NCBI GenBank assembly: GCA_041395565.1 | Contig: JAWLAI010000002.1 | Span: forward strand, 124,001 to 188,000 | Origin: Pseudomonadota bacterium | GTDB lineage: Bacteria > Pseudomonadota > Gammaproteobacteria > UBA9214 | Direction: 5' to 3' | Length of the DNA: 64,000 nt | Shown here: one piece after another, positions 29,273 through 38,245 of the stretch | Layout: the number at the start of each line of letters is the position of its first letter | Position numbering within the stretch: the first letter of the stretch is position 1 | The notes under the pieces: generated by a model | Database searches by the model: none | What the model was told of the DNA's origin: nothing | The model's input: the letters and a program-made list of their open reading frames with translations, nothing else | Made by a program: the position numbers and the translations under genes

Positions 29273-31279
29273 ATGTCCGAGCCGTTATTGAGAATCGAGG
29301 ATCTGACCGTGCAGCTGGGCAGCGGTGCGGGCGCGATCCGCCCGGTCGACGGTGTCAGCCTGACCATCAAGCGCGGCGAGACCTTCGCGCTGCTCGGCGA
29401 ATCCGGTTGCGGCAAGTCCATGACCGCGCTGTCCATCCTGCGCCTGCTGCCGCAGCCGATCGGGCGTATCACCGGCGGCCATGTCTGGCTCGGCGACGAG
29501 GATCTCACCGCGCTGCCGGAGGCGGCGATGCGCGGTGTCCGCGGCCGGCGCATTTCCATGATCTTCCAGGAACCGATGACCTCGCTGAACCCGGTGCTCA
29601 GCGTCGGCGATCAGATCGGCGAGGTGCTGGCGCAGCACTTCGGCCTGCGTGGTCGTGCCGCGCGCGTGCGCGTGCTGGAACTGCTGGACGCGGTGGGTAT
29701 TCCCGATGCACGGCGCCGCATCGACGAGTATCCGCACCAGCTATCCGGCGGCATGAAGCAACGCGTGATGATCTCAATCGCGCTGGCCGGCAAACCCGAT
29801 CTCCTGATCGCCGACGAACCGACCACGGCGCTGGATGTCACCATCCAGGCCCAGGTGCTGGAACTCCTGCAACAGCTGCAGCAGGAGCTGCACATGGCGA
29901 TCCTGCTCATCACCCACGACCTGGGTATCGTCGCCGACATGGCCGACCGGGTGGCCGTGATGTACGCCGGCCAGCTGGTCGAGGAGGCCGCGCGCGATCT
30001 TTTCTACACCGCCCCGGCCCATCCCTACAGCCGCAAGCTGTTCGAGTCGCTGCCCGACGTGCACAAGCGCAGCCGCGCGCTGGCCACCATCCGCGGCACG
30101 GTGCCGCCGCTGAACCGGCGCTTCGCCGGCTGCCGCTTTGCCGAGCGCTGCGACGTCGGCTGGGATTATTGCGCCGGCCATGTGCCGGGCTGGAACACGG
30201 TCTCGGCACGGCAGCACGCGCGCTGTCATCGCGTAGATCCCGCCATCCAGGCGCCCGTGGCTGCGGCCGGGACGGCATCCGCGCCGCAGATCCGCGCGGG
30301 GAATCGGGATCAAGGGGATGTGCTGCTCGAGGTGCACGACCTGAAGGTGCATTTCCCCATCCACCGGGGCGTGTTCAAACGCGTGGCCGGGCATGTCTAC
30401 GCCGTGGACGGCGTGTCGCTCGCGATCCCGCGCGGCACCACGCTGGCACTGGTCGGCGAGTCCGGCTGCGGCAAGACCACGGCCGGCAAGGGCATCCTGC
30501 AGCTGCTCCGCCCGACCGGCGGTCAGGTGCGCTTCGATGGCACCGAGCTGACCACGCTGCGCGGGGCCGCGCTGCGCCGGCGCCGCGCCGATTTCCAGTT
30601 CATCTTTCAGGACCCGTATTCCTCGATGAACCCGCGCATGCTGGTCGGTGACATCGTGGAGGAGGGCATGCTGGCGCAGGGCATCGGCAAGAACCGCGCC
30701 GAGCGGCAGACGCGGGTGGCGGCGCTGTTCGAGCAGGTCGGGCTGTCCCCCGAGCACATGCAGCGCTATCCGCACGAATTCTCCGGCGGTCAGCGCCAGC
30801 GCATCTGTATCGCGCGCGCGCTTGCCGTCGATCCCCGGCTGGTGATCTGCGACGAGCCGACCAGCGCCCTGGACGTGTCCGTGCAGGCGCAGATCCTGAA
30901 TCTGCTGAAGGCGCTCCAGGACCGGCTCGGCCTGGCCTATCTGTTCATCACCCATAACCTCTCGGTGGTCTCCTACCTGGCCGACCGGGTGGCGGTCATG
31001 TATCTGGGCCGTATCGTCGAGGAAGGGCCGGTTGCAGCGGTGCTGGAGCGGCCGCGTCACCCCTACACCCGGGCGCTGCTGTCGGCAGTGCCGACGCTGG
31101 ACACCGAATCCCGACGCGAGATCATTCGCCTGGCGGGCGACCTGCCATCCCCGGCGCGGCCGCCCGCGGGCTGTCATTTCCATCCGCGCTGCCCCGAGGC
31201 CATGCCGGCATGCAGCGCGGCCTATCCCGACGACTTCGGCGCCCCAGGTCACGCGGTACGTTGTTTCCTGTATCGCTGA
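29273..31279 (+). CDS. Peptide ABC transporter, two ATPase domains fused
   Basis: A 668-residue protein holding both ATPases of the importer, equivalent to OppD plus OppF. Domain 1 (about 1-270): Walker A GESGCGKS, signature LSGGMKQR, Walker B LLIADEPTTALD. Domain 2 (about 340-610): GESGCGKTT, FSGGQRQR, LVICDEPTSALD. Each is followed by the oligo/dipeptide C-terminal region with cysteine motifs (GCRFAERC near 285 and GCHFHPRCPEAMPAC near 640). The fused layout resembles YejF. It begins 28 bases after the permease, completing a one-operon importer. Confidence 0.94.
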   Translation: MSEPLLRIEDLTVQLGSGAGAIRPVDGVSLTIKRGETFALLGESGCGKSMTALSILRLLPQPIGRITGGHVWLGDEDLTALPEAAMRGVRGRRISMIFQEPMTSLNPVLSVGDQIGEVLAQHFGLRGRAARVRVLELLDAVGIPDARRRIDEYPHQLSGGMKQRVMISIALAGKPDLLIADEPTTALDVTIQAQVLELLQQLQQELHMAILLITHDLGIVADMADRVAVMYAGQLVEEAARDLFYTAPAHPYSRKLFESLPDVHKRSRALATIRGTVPPLNRRFAGCRFAERCDVGWDYCAGHVPGWNTVSARQHARCHRVDPAIQAPVAAAGTASAPQIRAGNRDQGDVLLEVHDLKVHFPIHRGVFKRVAGHVYAVDGVSLAIPRGTTLALVGESGCGKTTAGKGILQLLRPTGGQVRFDGTELTTLRGAALRRRRADFQFIFQDPYSSMNPRMLVGDIVEEGMLAQGIGKNRAERQTRVAALFEQVGLSPEHMQRYPHEFSGGQRQRICIARALAVDPRLVICDEPTSALDVSVQAQILNLLKALQDRLGLAYLFITHNLSVVSYLADRVAVMYLGRIVEEGPVAAVLERPRHPYTRALLSAVPTLDTESRREIIRLAGDLPSPARPPAGCHFHPRCPEAMPACSAAYPDDFGAPGHAVRCFLYR

Positions 31280-31673
31280 GCGGGATTGCCGGTCTGCCGC
31301 GAAATAACGCAAAATAGTCTGCATTACAGTCTGAAATCAAAACATTAATTCTTGAGGTCATCGGCGGCGGCGCCCTGTCCGGTAACAGCGGACCGCGTCG
31401 GTGCAACGCTGGATTCAACTCCGCGCAGCGTTCCGACGGGAAATGGGGAGAGATTCACTCGGAGCAAACACCGCTGTCCACCTTGCTGTCCTGCAGGTGC
31501 CGCCGCGTCCGCGCAATCCGGGATGGAAAGTCCGCGCTTGCGGACGCGCCTGCAGGGCATGTTCAGGGCGCGCGTGCTATGCAGGCGTGGGTGTACGGGC
31601 TGCGCAGGGTTAATGCTAGAATGCCGGCCTTGAGCTTTTCATCCCGACCAGGAACAGCAAGCAGAGGCCTCAC
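31280..31673. other. Non-coding interval with two hairpins and a possible promoter
   Basis: No convincing gene. It contains GTCCGC/GCGGAC around a four-base loop (near 31530-31545), and CGCCTGCA (31547-31554) with TGCAGGCG (31580-31587), a perfect eight-base inverted repeat. TGCTAGAAT near 31613 reads as an extended -10 element and could serve the aminotransferase gene. Confidence 0.5.
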
Positions 31674-32852
31674 ATGAGCACCAAGTCCTTCCACCCGCCG
31701 GTCCGCACCCTGATGGGGCCGGGCCCCTCCACCGTCAATCCGCGCATCCTCGAGGCCATGTCGCGCCCGACCCTGGGCCACCTGGACCCGGTGTTCGTCA
31801 CGATGATGGACGAGATGAAGGAACTGCTGCGTTATGCCTTCCGCACGCAGAACGCGCTGACCATGCCGGTCTCCGCGCCGGGCTCGGCGGGCATGGAGAT
31901 GTGCTTCGTGAACCTGGTGGAACCCGGCGACAAGGTCGTCGTCTGCCAGAACGGCGTCTTCGGCGGGCGCATGAAGGAGAACGTCGAGCGCTGCGGCGGC
32001 ACCGCCGTGATGGTGGAGGATACCTGGGGCACCGCGGTCGATCCGGAGAAGGTCGAGGCCGCGCTCAAGGCCAATCCGGATGCGAAGATCCTGGCATTCG
32101 TGCATGCCGAGACCTCCACCGGTGCGATCTCCGATGCACAGACCCTGGCGCGGCTGGCGCACGAACACGGCTGCCTGGTGATCGCCGACACCGTGACCTC
32201 GCTCGCCGGCTCGCCCCTGTTGGTGGACGATTGGGCGCTGGACGCGGTGTACTCCGGCACCCAGAAGTGCCTGTCCTGTGTCCCCGGCCTGTCGCCGGTC
32301 ACCTTCAGCAAGCGCGCCGTCGAGGCCATCACCTCGCGCAAGACCAAGGTGCAGAGCTGGTTCCTCGACCTGAACCTGGTCCTCGGCTACTGGGGTGGCG
32401 GCGGCAAGCGCACCTATCATCACACCGCGCCGGTCAACACACTCTACGCGCTGCACGAGGCGCTGGTGATCCTGCAGGAGGAAGGTATCGAGAATTCCTG
32501 GAACCGCCACCGCCGCAACCACGAGGCGCTGCGCGCCGGTTTCGAGGCAATGGGGCTGGAATTCGTCGTGCCGAAAGACCAGCGCCTGCCGCAGCTGAAC
32601 GCGGTGTCCATTCCCGCGGGCGTCGACGAGGCCGCGGTGCGTAGCGCGCTGCTCAACGAATACAACCTCGAAATCGGTGCCGGGCTCGGTGCCATGGCCG
32701 GCAAGATCTGGCGCATCGGTCTGATGGGCTATGCCAGCACGCAAACCAATGTGCTGTTCTGCCTGGGCGCGCTGGACGCCGTGCTCACCGGCATGAAGGC
32801 CCCGATCAACTCCGGTGTCGCCGTCGAGGCCGCGCGGGCAGTGTACGGGTAA
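31674..32852 (+). CDS. Serine-glyoxylate / alanine-glyoxylate aminotransferase, class V
   Basis: A 392-residue class V PLP aminotransferase. Motifs are LMGPGPSTVNPRILEAMSRP at the N-terminus, SAPGSAGMEM for phosphate binding, HAETSTG, and the cofactor lysine in YSGTQKCLSCVPG. Family members transfer the amino group of serine or alanine to glyoxylate. The glycerate kinase at 6062-7294 could handle the downstream product of the serine pathway, but the genes are not linked, so that is inference. It stands alone with its own upstream interval. Confidence 0.93.
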   Translation: MSTKSFHPPVRTLMGPGPSTVNPRILEAMSRPTLGHLDPVFVTMMDEMKELLRYAFRTQNALTMPVSAPGSAGMEMCFVNLVEPGDKVVVCQNGVFGGRMKENVERCGGTAVMVEDTWGTAVDPEKVEAALKANPDAKILAFVHAETSTGAISDAQTLARLAHEHGCLVIADTVTSLAGSPLLVDDWALDAVYSGTQKCLSCVPGLSPVTFSKRAVEAITSRKTKVQSWFLDLNLVLGYWGGGGKRTYHHTAPVNTLYALHEALVILQEEGIENSWNRHRRNHEALRAGFEAMGLEFVVPKDQRLPQLNAVSIPAGVDEAAVRSALLNEYNLEIGAGLGAMAGKIWRIGLMGYASTQTNVLFCLGALDAVLTGMKAPINSGVAVEAARAVYG

Positions 32853-32896
32853 CAGCGTTACGCAGGCGCCGCGCTGCCACGAGGGTGCCTATTGCT

Positions 32897-32948
32897 GTAG
32901 GAGCGCAGGGATGCGTGCGCTACGGCGGTATTCGTTCGCGGGTCCGGT
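32897..32948. repeat. Partial copy of a REP-like intergenic repeat
   Basis: CTGTAGGAGCGCAGGGATGC begins a segment that continues CGGCGGTATTCGTTCGCG. It matches the start and middle of the repeats at 46468-46590 and 47383-47500. It lies between convergent genes. Confidence 0.5.
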
Positions 32949-32954
32949 CCGCTT

Positions 32955-33530
32955 CTACTCATTATCGAACAGCTGCAGGTATTCCCCGTAGCCTTCCTCC
33001 GCGAGCTTGTCCTTGGGGATGAAGCGCAGAGAGGCCGAGTTGATGCAGTAGCGCAGACCGGTGGGTTGTGGCCCGTCGTTGAACACGTGGCCGAGGTGGG
33101 AACCCGCCAGGCGGCTCTTGAGCTCGGTGCGTTTCATGAAAAACTTGGTGTCGCTGTGTTCGGTCAACGCATCCGCGGCGATCGGCCGGGTGAAACTGGG
33201 CCAGCCGGTGCCGGACTTGAACTTGTCGGTAGAACTGAACAGCGGCTCACCCGAGACGACATCGACATAGATGCCCGGGGCCTTGTTGTCCCAGTACGTG
33301 TTGTGGAAGGCGCGCTCGGTGGCCTCCTTTTGGGTGACCTCGTATTGCAGCGGGGTGAGCCTGGCACGCAGTTCCGCATCTGACGGCTTGCTGTAACTGC
33401 CCTGCAATTCCGCCCGGCTCGGCGGCGCCGCAGCCGCGGTCTCGGCCTGGGCGCCCATGCCGTATCGCGCTGCGGCCAAGGTGGCAATGGCCAGCAGCCC
33501 GGCCACGGACAGTATTCCGGTCATGTTCAT
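32955..33530 (-). CDS. msrB: Peptide methionine-R-sulfoxide reductase, exported
   Basis: MsrB repairs methionine-R-sulfoxide in oxidised proteins. The start at 33530 gives 191 residues with an N-terminal signal or anchor segment (about 4-23), so it probably acts in the periplasm. The domain has GWPSFTRPI, SHLGHVFNDGP and the catalytic cysteine in LRYCINSASLRF. The positions that are zinc-binding cysteines in many MsrBs are replaced (YVDVVSGEPLF), and the usual resolving cysteine before GWPSF is Thr (SGTGWPSF). It may rely on another recycling cysteine or partner. Confidence 0.93.
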   Translation of the reverse strand: MNMTGILSVAGLLAIATLAAARYGMGAQAETAAAAPPSRAELQGSYSKPSDAELRARLTPLQYEVTQKEATERAFHNTYWDNKAPGIYVDVVSGEPLFSSTDKFKSGTGWPSFTRPIAADALTEHSDTKFFMKRTELKSRLAGSHLGHVFNDGPQPTGLRYCINSASLRFIPKDKLAEEGYGEYLQLFDNE

Positions 33531-33593
33531 AGTCTTCACTCCGCAGGATGATTGGCGAACTCGGGGGTACGACAATCGTGCGGCGATAGGGGT

Positions 33594-34649
33594 TCAATCC
33601 GACTGATCGGGCGGGAAGGGATAGGGCAGCGGCTGGATCGCGAATGCCGGGCCGTCGCTGCTGCCGAGAAAGACAGCGTCCGCCTCGGCGGCATGGATCT
33701 GCAACACGGCGAGCGCCAGCAGCCCGGCATCGGGATGCGGTTGGGCATCGACGATCCGGCCGACCGGCTGGGTGGCGTCCGTGGCCGAATACAGGAGGGC
33801 GCCGGGTGGTGCCGGGGTATCCTGCGCGATGCGGCCGAGATACATGCGCCGCTTGAGGGTGCCGAGATACTGCATGCGCGCGACGATCTCCTGGCCGGGG
33901 TAGCAGCCCTTCTTGAAGCTGACGCCGTCGACCAGCTGCAGATTGGCCATCTGCGGCACGAACTCCTCGCTGTTGGGTGCGAACACGGCCGGCAGGCCGG
34001 CACGGATCTCGAGCAGGCGCCATGCCGTTTCGCCAACCGGCGCGCCGCGCACGTTGAGCGCATCCCACAGCGCGCGCGCCGCTTGCAGCGCAGTGGCATA
34101 GACCTCGTAGCGCGGGCCCGGGCCGGGCACCCGGATGATGGTCAGCGCACCGGACTGAACCACGCCGTTGACCGTGTCGGGACAGGCGCCCGCGATGGCG
34201 CCGAGCTCGCTGGCGGCATCCGTACCGCTGACGCCGATGCGCAGGAAGTTGTCGGTGGCGTCCTCCAGGCTGACGTTGGCGCGCAGTACGTACATGCGCA
34301 GGCGTTGCAGCACGGCCTCCAGCGTGTCAGCCGGCAGCCGCAGGTAGTAGCCGTCGTCGCTGCGGAAGATGCGCATCAATCCGAGCATGCGGCCCTTCGG
34401 CGTGCAGAACGCGCTCAGCTGGCTGCGTCCGGGTTCCAGCGTGCGGATATCGTTGCTGAGCTGGGACTGCAGGAAAGTCGCGGCGTCGTCGCCATGCACG
34501 GCGATGACGCCCTGGTATTCGAGGTCCGCGAACACCAGTCCGCTGAGCGCCACTTCCCGCTCCTGTTCGGGATTGCCGTAGTGGGCAATCCGTTCCGCGT
34601 CGAACTCGGCGCCGGCAGCGGCGAGAAAGGTCTTCCAGTCTGATTTCAT
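33594..34649 (-). CDS. ygfZ: Folate-binding YgfZ protein, Fe-S cluster / tRNA modification factor
   Basis: YgfZ is a tetrahydrofolate-dependent protein that supports certain iron-sulfur enzymes, including MiaB. The 351-residue protein carries the family signature KKGCYPGQEIVARMQYLG, with the key cysteine in KGCYPGQE, and the GcvT-like barrel. It is divergent from the succinate dehydrogenase operon, an iron-sulfur flavoprotein; this neighbour relation is also seen for sdhE and ygfZ in other gammaproteobacteria. Confidence 0.93.
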   Translation of the reverse strand: MKSDWKTFLAAAGAEFDAERIAHYGNPEQEREVALSGLVFADLEYQGVIAVHGDDAATFLQSQLSNDIRTLEPGRSQLSAFCTPKGRMLGLMRIFRSDDGYYLRLPADTLEAVLQRLRMYVLRANVSLEDATDNFLRIGVSGTDAASELGAIAGACPDTVNGVVQSGALTIIRVPGPGPRYEVYATALQAARALWDALNVRGAPVGETAWRLLEIRAGLPAVFAPNSEEFVPQMANLQLVDGVSFKKGCYPGQEIVARMQYLGTLKRRMYLGRIAQDTPAPPGALLYSATDATQPVGRIVDAQPHPDAGLLALAVLQIHAAEADAVFLGSSDGPAFAIQPLPYPFPPDQSD

Positions 34650-34785
34650 CGCAGTATGTCGTAGTTTGACACAGTCGCTGGATTCTAGACCATGCCCGCC
34701 GTACTGTCAGTACGCACGGGCGCGGGCCGGCTGGTGTTCGCGCCTGCGCGATGGTATAAAACCGGCAGGCCAGCGAACCCGACAC

Positions 34786-35166
34786 ATGACCCCACGGCGA
34801 CCCGCTCCAGTCTATCTCAACCTGTTCCGGATCAGTTTCCCGGTCGGTGCGGTGACCTCGATCGCCCACCGATTTGCCGGCGTGCTGCTCAGCCTGGCCT
34901 TGCCGCTGCTGGTGTACCTGCTGGACCTGTCGCTGCGGGATGCCGACGGCTTCGCGCGTGCCGCCGGCCTGCTGCAGTCCAGCGCTTTCCGGTTCGCCTC
35001 CGTCATCATCGTCTGGTCGCTGTTCCACCACCTGTTCGCGGGCATCCGCTACCTGCTCATCGACCTCGAGGCGGGTGTCGGGCTGCGCCAGGCACGCACC
35101 TCGGCCTGGCTGGTGAACGGCGCCGGCATCGGCGTAGCGGCACTGTATCTGTGGTGGGTCCTGTGA
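34786..35166 (+). CDS. sdhC: Succinate dehydrogenase cytochrome b556 subunit
   Basis: SdhC is one of the two membrane anchors of complex II and helps bind heme b and ubiquinone. The start at 34786 gives 126 residues, MTPRRPAPVYLNLFRISFP onward. Three membrane segments are visible. SIAHRFAGVLLS holds the quinone-site residues and LFHHLFAGIRYLLIDLE the heme-ligand histidine. The stop overlaps the sdhD GTG start by four bases. Confidence 0.95.
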   Translation: MTPRRPAPVYLNLFRISFPVGAVTSIAHRFAGVLLSLALPLLVYLLDLSLRDADGFARAAGLLQSSAFRFASVIIVWSLFHHLFAGIRYLLIDLEAGVGLRQARTSAWLVNGAGIGVAALYLWWVL

Positions 35167-35501
35167 GCCGGCATGCGGACGGCCTGCGCACCTGGCTGCT
35201 GCAGCGCGTCAGCGCCGTCTATCTCGCCGGTTTCCTGGTCTATGTCCTGCTGCACTTCGCCCTCAATCCGCGGCCGGACTACTTCGCCTGGCGCGCGTGG
35301 CTGTCGCACCCGCCGGTCTCGGTTGCGGCTGCGGGATTCGTCCTGGCGCTGCTGGTACACGGCTGGGTCGGACTGCGCGACGTCACGCTGGATTATGTCC
35401 ACCCCCTCGGCCTGCGGCTCACCGTGCTGACCGCGATCGCCTTCCTGCTGATCGGCTGCGGCCTCTGGGCCATGCGCGTGCTGATCGTGATCAGCGGCTG
35501 A
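35163..35501 (+). CDS. sdhD: Succinate dehydrogenase membrane anchor subunit
   Basis: A 112-residue second membrane anchor. The start is GTG at 35163 within GTGA, overlapping sdhC. It has three membrane segments, and the conserved HGWVGLRDVTLDYVHP carries the heme-proximal histidine and the quinone-site Asp-Tyr. It is followed two bases later by sdhA. Confidence 0.93.
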   Translation: MSRHADGLRTWLLQRVSAVYLAGFLVYVLLHFALNPRPDYFAWRAWLSHPPVSVAAAGFVLALLVHGWVGLRDVTLDYVHPLGLRLTVLTAIAFLLIGCGLWAMRVLIVISG

Positions 35502-35503
35502 AT

Positions 35504-37267
35504 ATGCCGATCCCGCAGCGCCAGTTCGACACCCTGATCATCGGCGCCGGCGGCGGCGGGCTGCGCGCCGCGCTGCAGCTGTCGCAGGCCGAGGCGCACG
35601 TCGCCGTGGTGTCCAAGGTCTTCCCGACCCGCTCGCATACGGTCGCCGCCCAGGGCGGCGTCAACGCCGCGCTGGCCAACGTGCGCGCGGACAACTGGCA
35701 CTGGCACATGTTCGACACCGTCAAGGGTAGCGACTACCTGGGCGATCAGGATGCCATCGAGTACATGTGCCGTACCGCACCGCAGGCGGTGTACGAACTG
35801 GAGCATTTCGGCGTGCCGTTCTCGCGCCTGGACAATGGCCGCATCTACCAGCGCCAGTTCGGCGGCCAGAGCATGCATTTCGGCGGCGAGCAGGCCGCCC
35901 GTACCTGCGCCGCGGCCGACCGCACCGGCCACGCCATCCTGCAGGCGCTGTACCAGCAGAACATCCGCGCGCGCACGCACTTCTTCGACGAGTACTTCGC
36001 CGTCGACCTGCTCACCGACCACGAGGGTTTCGTGCTCGGCGCGCTGGTGCTCGACATCGCCAGCGGCGAACAGCTGGTGATCACGGCGCGCACCACGCTG
36101 ATCGCCACCGGCGGCGCCGGCCAGATCTTCCGCACCAACACCAACGCGCTCATCAACACCGGCGACGGCATGGCGATGGCGCTGCGTGCCGGCGTGCCAT
36201 TGCAGGACATGGAGTTCTTCCAGTTCCATCCCACCGGTATTGCCGGTAAGGGCATGCTGCTGAGCGAGGGGGCACGCGGCGAGGGTGGCTATCTGGTCAA
36301 TGCCGCAGGCGAACGCTTCATGGAGCGCTATGCCCCGCACGCGAAGGATCTGGCCAGCCGCGACGTGGTCAGCCGCGCCATCGTGACGGAGGTGCGCGAA
36401 GGGCGCGGCTGCGGCCCGAACCGCGACCACGTGCTGCTGCAGCTGCACCATCTCGACAGCGCGCTGATCAAGCAGCGCCTGCCGGCCATCCGCGACATGG
36501 CACTGACCTTCGCCGGCGTGGACATGTGCGTGGAGCCGGTGCCGGTGTTTCCGACCGCGCACTACACCATGGGCGGCATACCCACCAACCGCTTCGGCGA
36601 GGTCGTGGCGCCGATCGATCACGGCCCGGAGGAACCGGTGCCGGGATTGTACGCGGCCGGCGAATGCGCCTGCGTGTCGGTACACGGCGGCAACCGCCTC
36701 GGCGGCAACTCGCTGCTCGACATCATTGTGTTCGGACGCGCCGCCGGTAACCGCATCATCGAATACCTCGGCGAGAACCGCTATCACCGGCCGTTCCGCG
36801 ACGAGGTGCTGGAACCGGCCCTGGCCCGGCTGGCGCGCTGGGAACAGCAGGGCGCGGGCGAGTCCGTCGACAGCTTGCGCCGGGAGCTGACACGCACCAT
36901 GGAAGATCACTGTGGCGTGTTCCGCACGGAAGCGGTACTCAGTGAGGGTGTGGAAAAGGTGTTGGCGCTGCAGGCGCGCCTGCAGGACGTGCGGCTGCGC
37001 GATCACAGCCAGGTCTTCAACACCGCCCGGATCGAGGCGCTCGAACTGGAGAACCTGATGGATGTGGCGCTAGCCACCATCGTGTCCGCGCAGGCGCGCC
37101 GGGAGAGCCGCGGCGCGCATTCGCGGATCGATTACCCGGAGCGCGACGACGTCAACTGGCTGCGCCACAGCCTGTACCACAGGCAGGGCCACGCCATCGA
37201 CTACAAGCCGGTGCGCATGAAACCGCTGACGGTGGAATCCTTCCCGCCGAAGCCGCGCAGCTACTGA
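35504..37267 (+). CDS. sdhA: Succinate dehydrogenase flavoprotein subunit
   Basis: The 587-residue catalytic subunit oxidises succinate to fumarate. The N-terminal dinucleotide fold is LIIGAGGGGLRAALQL; FAD attaches covalently to the histidine in RSHTVAAQGG. Active-site segments are FHPTGIAGKGMLLSEGARGEGG, HYTMGGIPTNRFG and HGGNRLGGNSLLD. SdhE, encoded three genes downstream, is the expected flavinylation factor. Confidence 0.98.
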   Translation: MPIPQRQFDTLIIGAGGGGLRAALQLSQAEAHVAVVSKVFPTRSHTVAAQGGVNAALANVRADNWHWHMFDTVKGSDYLGDQDAIEYMCRTAPQAVYELEHFGVPFSRLDNGRIYQRQFGGQSMHFGGEQAARTCAAADRTGHAILQALYQQNIRARTHFFDEYFAVDLLTDHEGFVLGALVLDIASGEQLVITARTTLIATGGAGQIFRTNTNALINTGDGMAMALRAGVPLQDMEFFQFHPTGIAGKGMLLSEGARGEGGYLVNAAGERFMERYAPHAKDLASRDVVSRAIVTEVREGRGCGPNRDHVLLQLHHLDSALIKQRLPAIRDMALTFAGVDMCVEPVPVFPTAHYTMGGIPTNRFGEVVAPIDHGPEEPVPGLYAAGECACVSVHGGNRLGGNSLLDIIVFGRAAGNRIIEYLGENRYHRPFRDEVLEPALARLARWEQQGAGESVDSLRRELTRTMEDHCGVFRTEAVLSEGVEKVLALQARLQDVRLRDHSQVFNTARIEALELENLMDVALATIVSAQARRESRGAHSRIDYPERDDVNWLRHSLYHRQGHAIDYKPVRMKPLTVESFPPKPRSY

Positions 37268-37280
37268 ACGGACGGGCGCC

Positions 37281-37982
37281 ATGAAACTGAGCATCTACCG
37301 CTACAACCCGGAGACCGACCGCGCACCCTACGTGCAGGATTTCGAGCTGGACGACGGTAGACTCAACCGTGACATGATGCTGCTCGACGCGTTGCTCATG
37401 CTCAAGGCGCAGGACGAGACGCTCGCCTTCCGCCGCTCCTGCGGGGAAGGGGTGTGCGGCTCGGACGGCATGAACGTGAACGGCCGCAACCTGCTGGCCT
37501 GCATCACGCCGCTGTTCTCGCTCGGCACGCCGATTCGCATCCGCCCGCTGCCCGGGCTGCCGGTGATCCGCGACCTGATCGTCGACATGCAGCAGTTCTA
37601 CCGCCAGTACCGCGCTGTCGATCCCTACCTGATCAACAAGGATCCGGTGCCGGAGGTGGAGCGGCTGCAGTCACCGGCGGAGCGCGAGCGGCTCGACGGC
37701 CTGTACGAGTGCATCCTCTGCGGCTGCTGCTCCACGTCCTGCCCGTCGTTCTGGTGGAACCCGGACAAGTTCCTCGGACCGGCGGCGCTGCTGCAGGCCT
37801 GGCGTTTCCTCGCCGACAGCCGCGACCAGGCCACCGACGAGCGGCTCGCCGGCCTGGACGGACCGTTCAAGCTGTTCCGCTGTCACACCATCATGAACTG
37901 CGTCGAGGTCTGTCCCAAGGGGCTGAACCCGACACGCGCCATCGGCCGGATCAAGGAACTGATGATCCGTCGCAGCACCTGA
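37281..37982 (+). CDS. sdhB: Succinate dehydrogenase iron-sulfur subunit
   Basis: The 233-residue electron-transfer subunit. Cysteines for the [2Fe-2S] cluster lie in CGEGVCGSDG and NLLAC; those for the [4Fe-4S] and [3Fe-4S] clusters in CILCGCCSTSCPSFWWN and CHTIMNCVEVCPKGLNP. The stop overlaps sdhE by one base (TGATG). Confidence 0.98.
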   Translation: MKLSIYRYNPETDRAPYVQDFELDDGRLNRDMMLLDALLMLKAQDETLAFRRSCGEGVCGSDGMNVNGRNLLACITPLFSLGTPIRIRPLPGLPVIRDLIVDMQQFYRQYRAVDPYLINKDPVPEVERLQSPAERERLDGLYECILCGCCSTSCPSFWWNPDKFLGPAALLQAWRFLADSRDQATDERLAGLDGPFKLFRCHTIMNCVEVCPKGLNPTRAIGRIKELMIRRST

Positions 37983-38245
37983 TGCAGATGCCGGATCCGG
38001 GCATGGCCGATTACAACCGCGTGGCCTGGCAGTGCCGGCGCGGCATGCGCGAGCTCGACGAGCTGCTGCGCGGCTTTCTCGCTGCGCGCTACCCGGCGCT
38101 GGATGCACGCGAGCGGCAGCTGCTCGACGTCCTGCTGGCATACCCGGACAGCGTGCTGCTGGAGCTGCTGATGGGCCGCATGGTGCCCGCCGACCGGGAT
38201 ATCGCGCGCCTTGTCCGGGACATACGCGACACCGCTGCGGCTTGA
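37982..38245 (+). CDS. sdhE: FAD assembly factor SdhE
   Basis: SdhE promotes covalent attachment of FAD to SdhA. The 87-residue helical protein has the family motif RRGMRELDELL (RGxxE) near residues 20-30 and the C-terminal region with YPDSVLLELLMGR. Two start codons are close together (37982 and 37988); I use the first because it couples to sdhB. Confidence 0.93.
   Translation: MQMPDPGMADYNRVAWQCRRGMRELDELLRGFLAARYPALDARERQLLDVLLAYPDSVLLELLMGRMVPADRDIARLVRDIRDTAAA

Noticed and set aside
24642..31279. ABC operon as a microcin C (YejABEF) importer
   Set aside because: Only the fused ATPase resembles YejF; subunit sizes differ and substrate cannot be judged from sequence.
31280..31673. Glycine riboswitch before the glyoxylate aminotransferase
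   Set aside because: The characteristic conserved glycine-aptamer core could not be found; only simple hairpins are visible.
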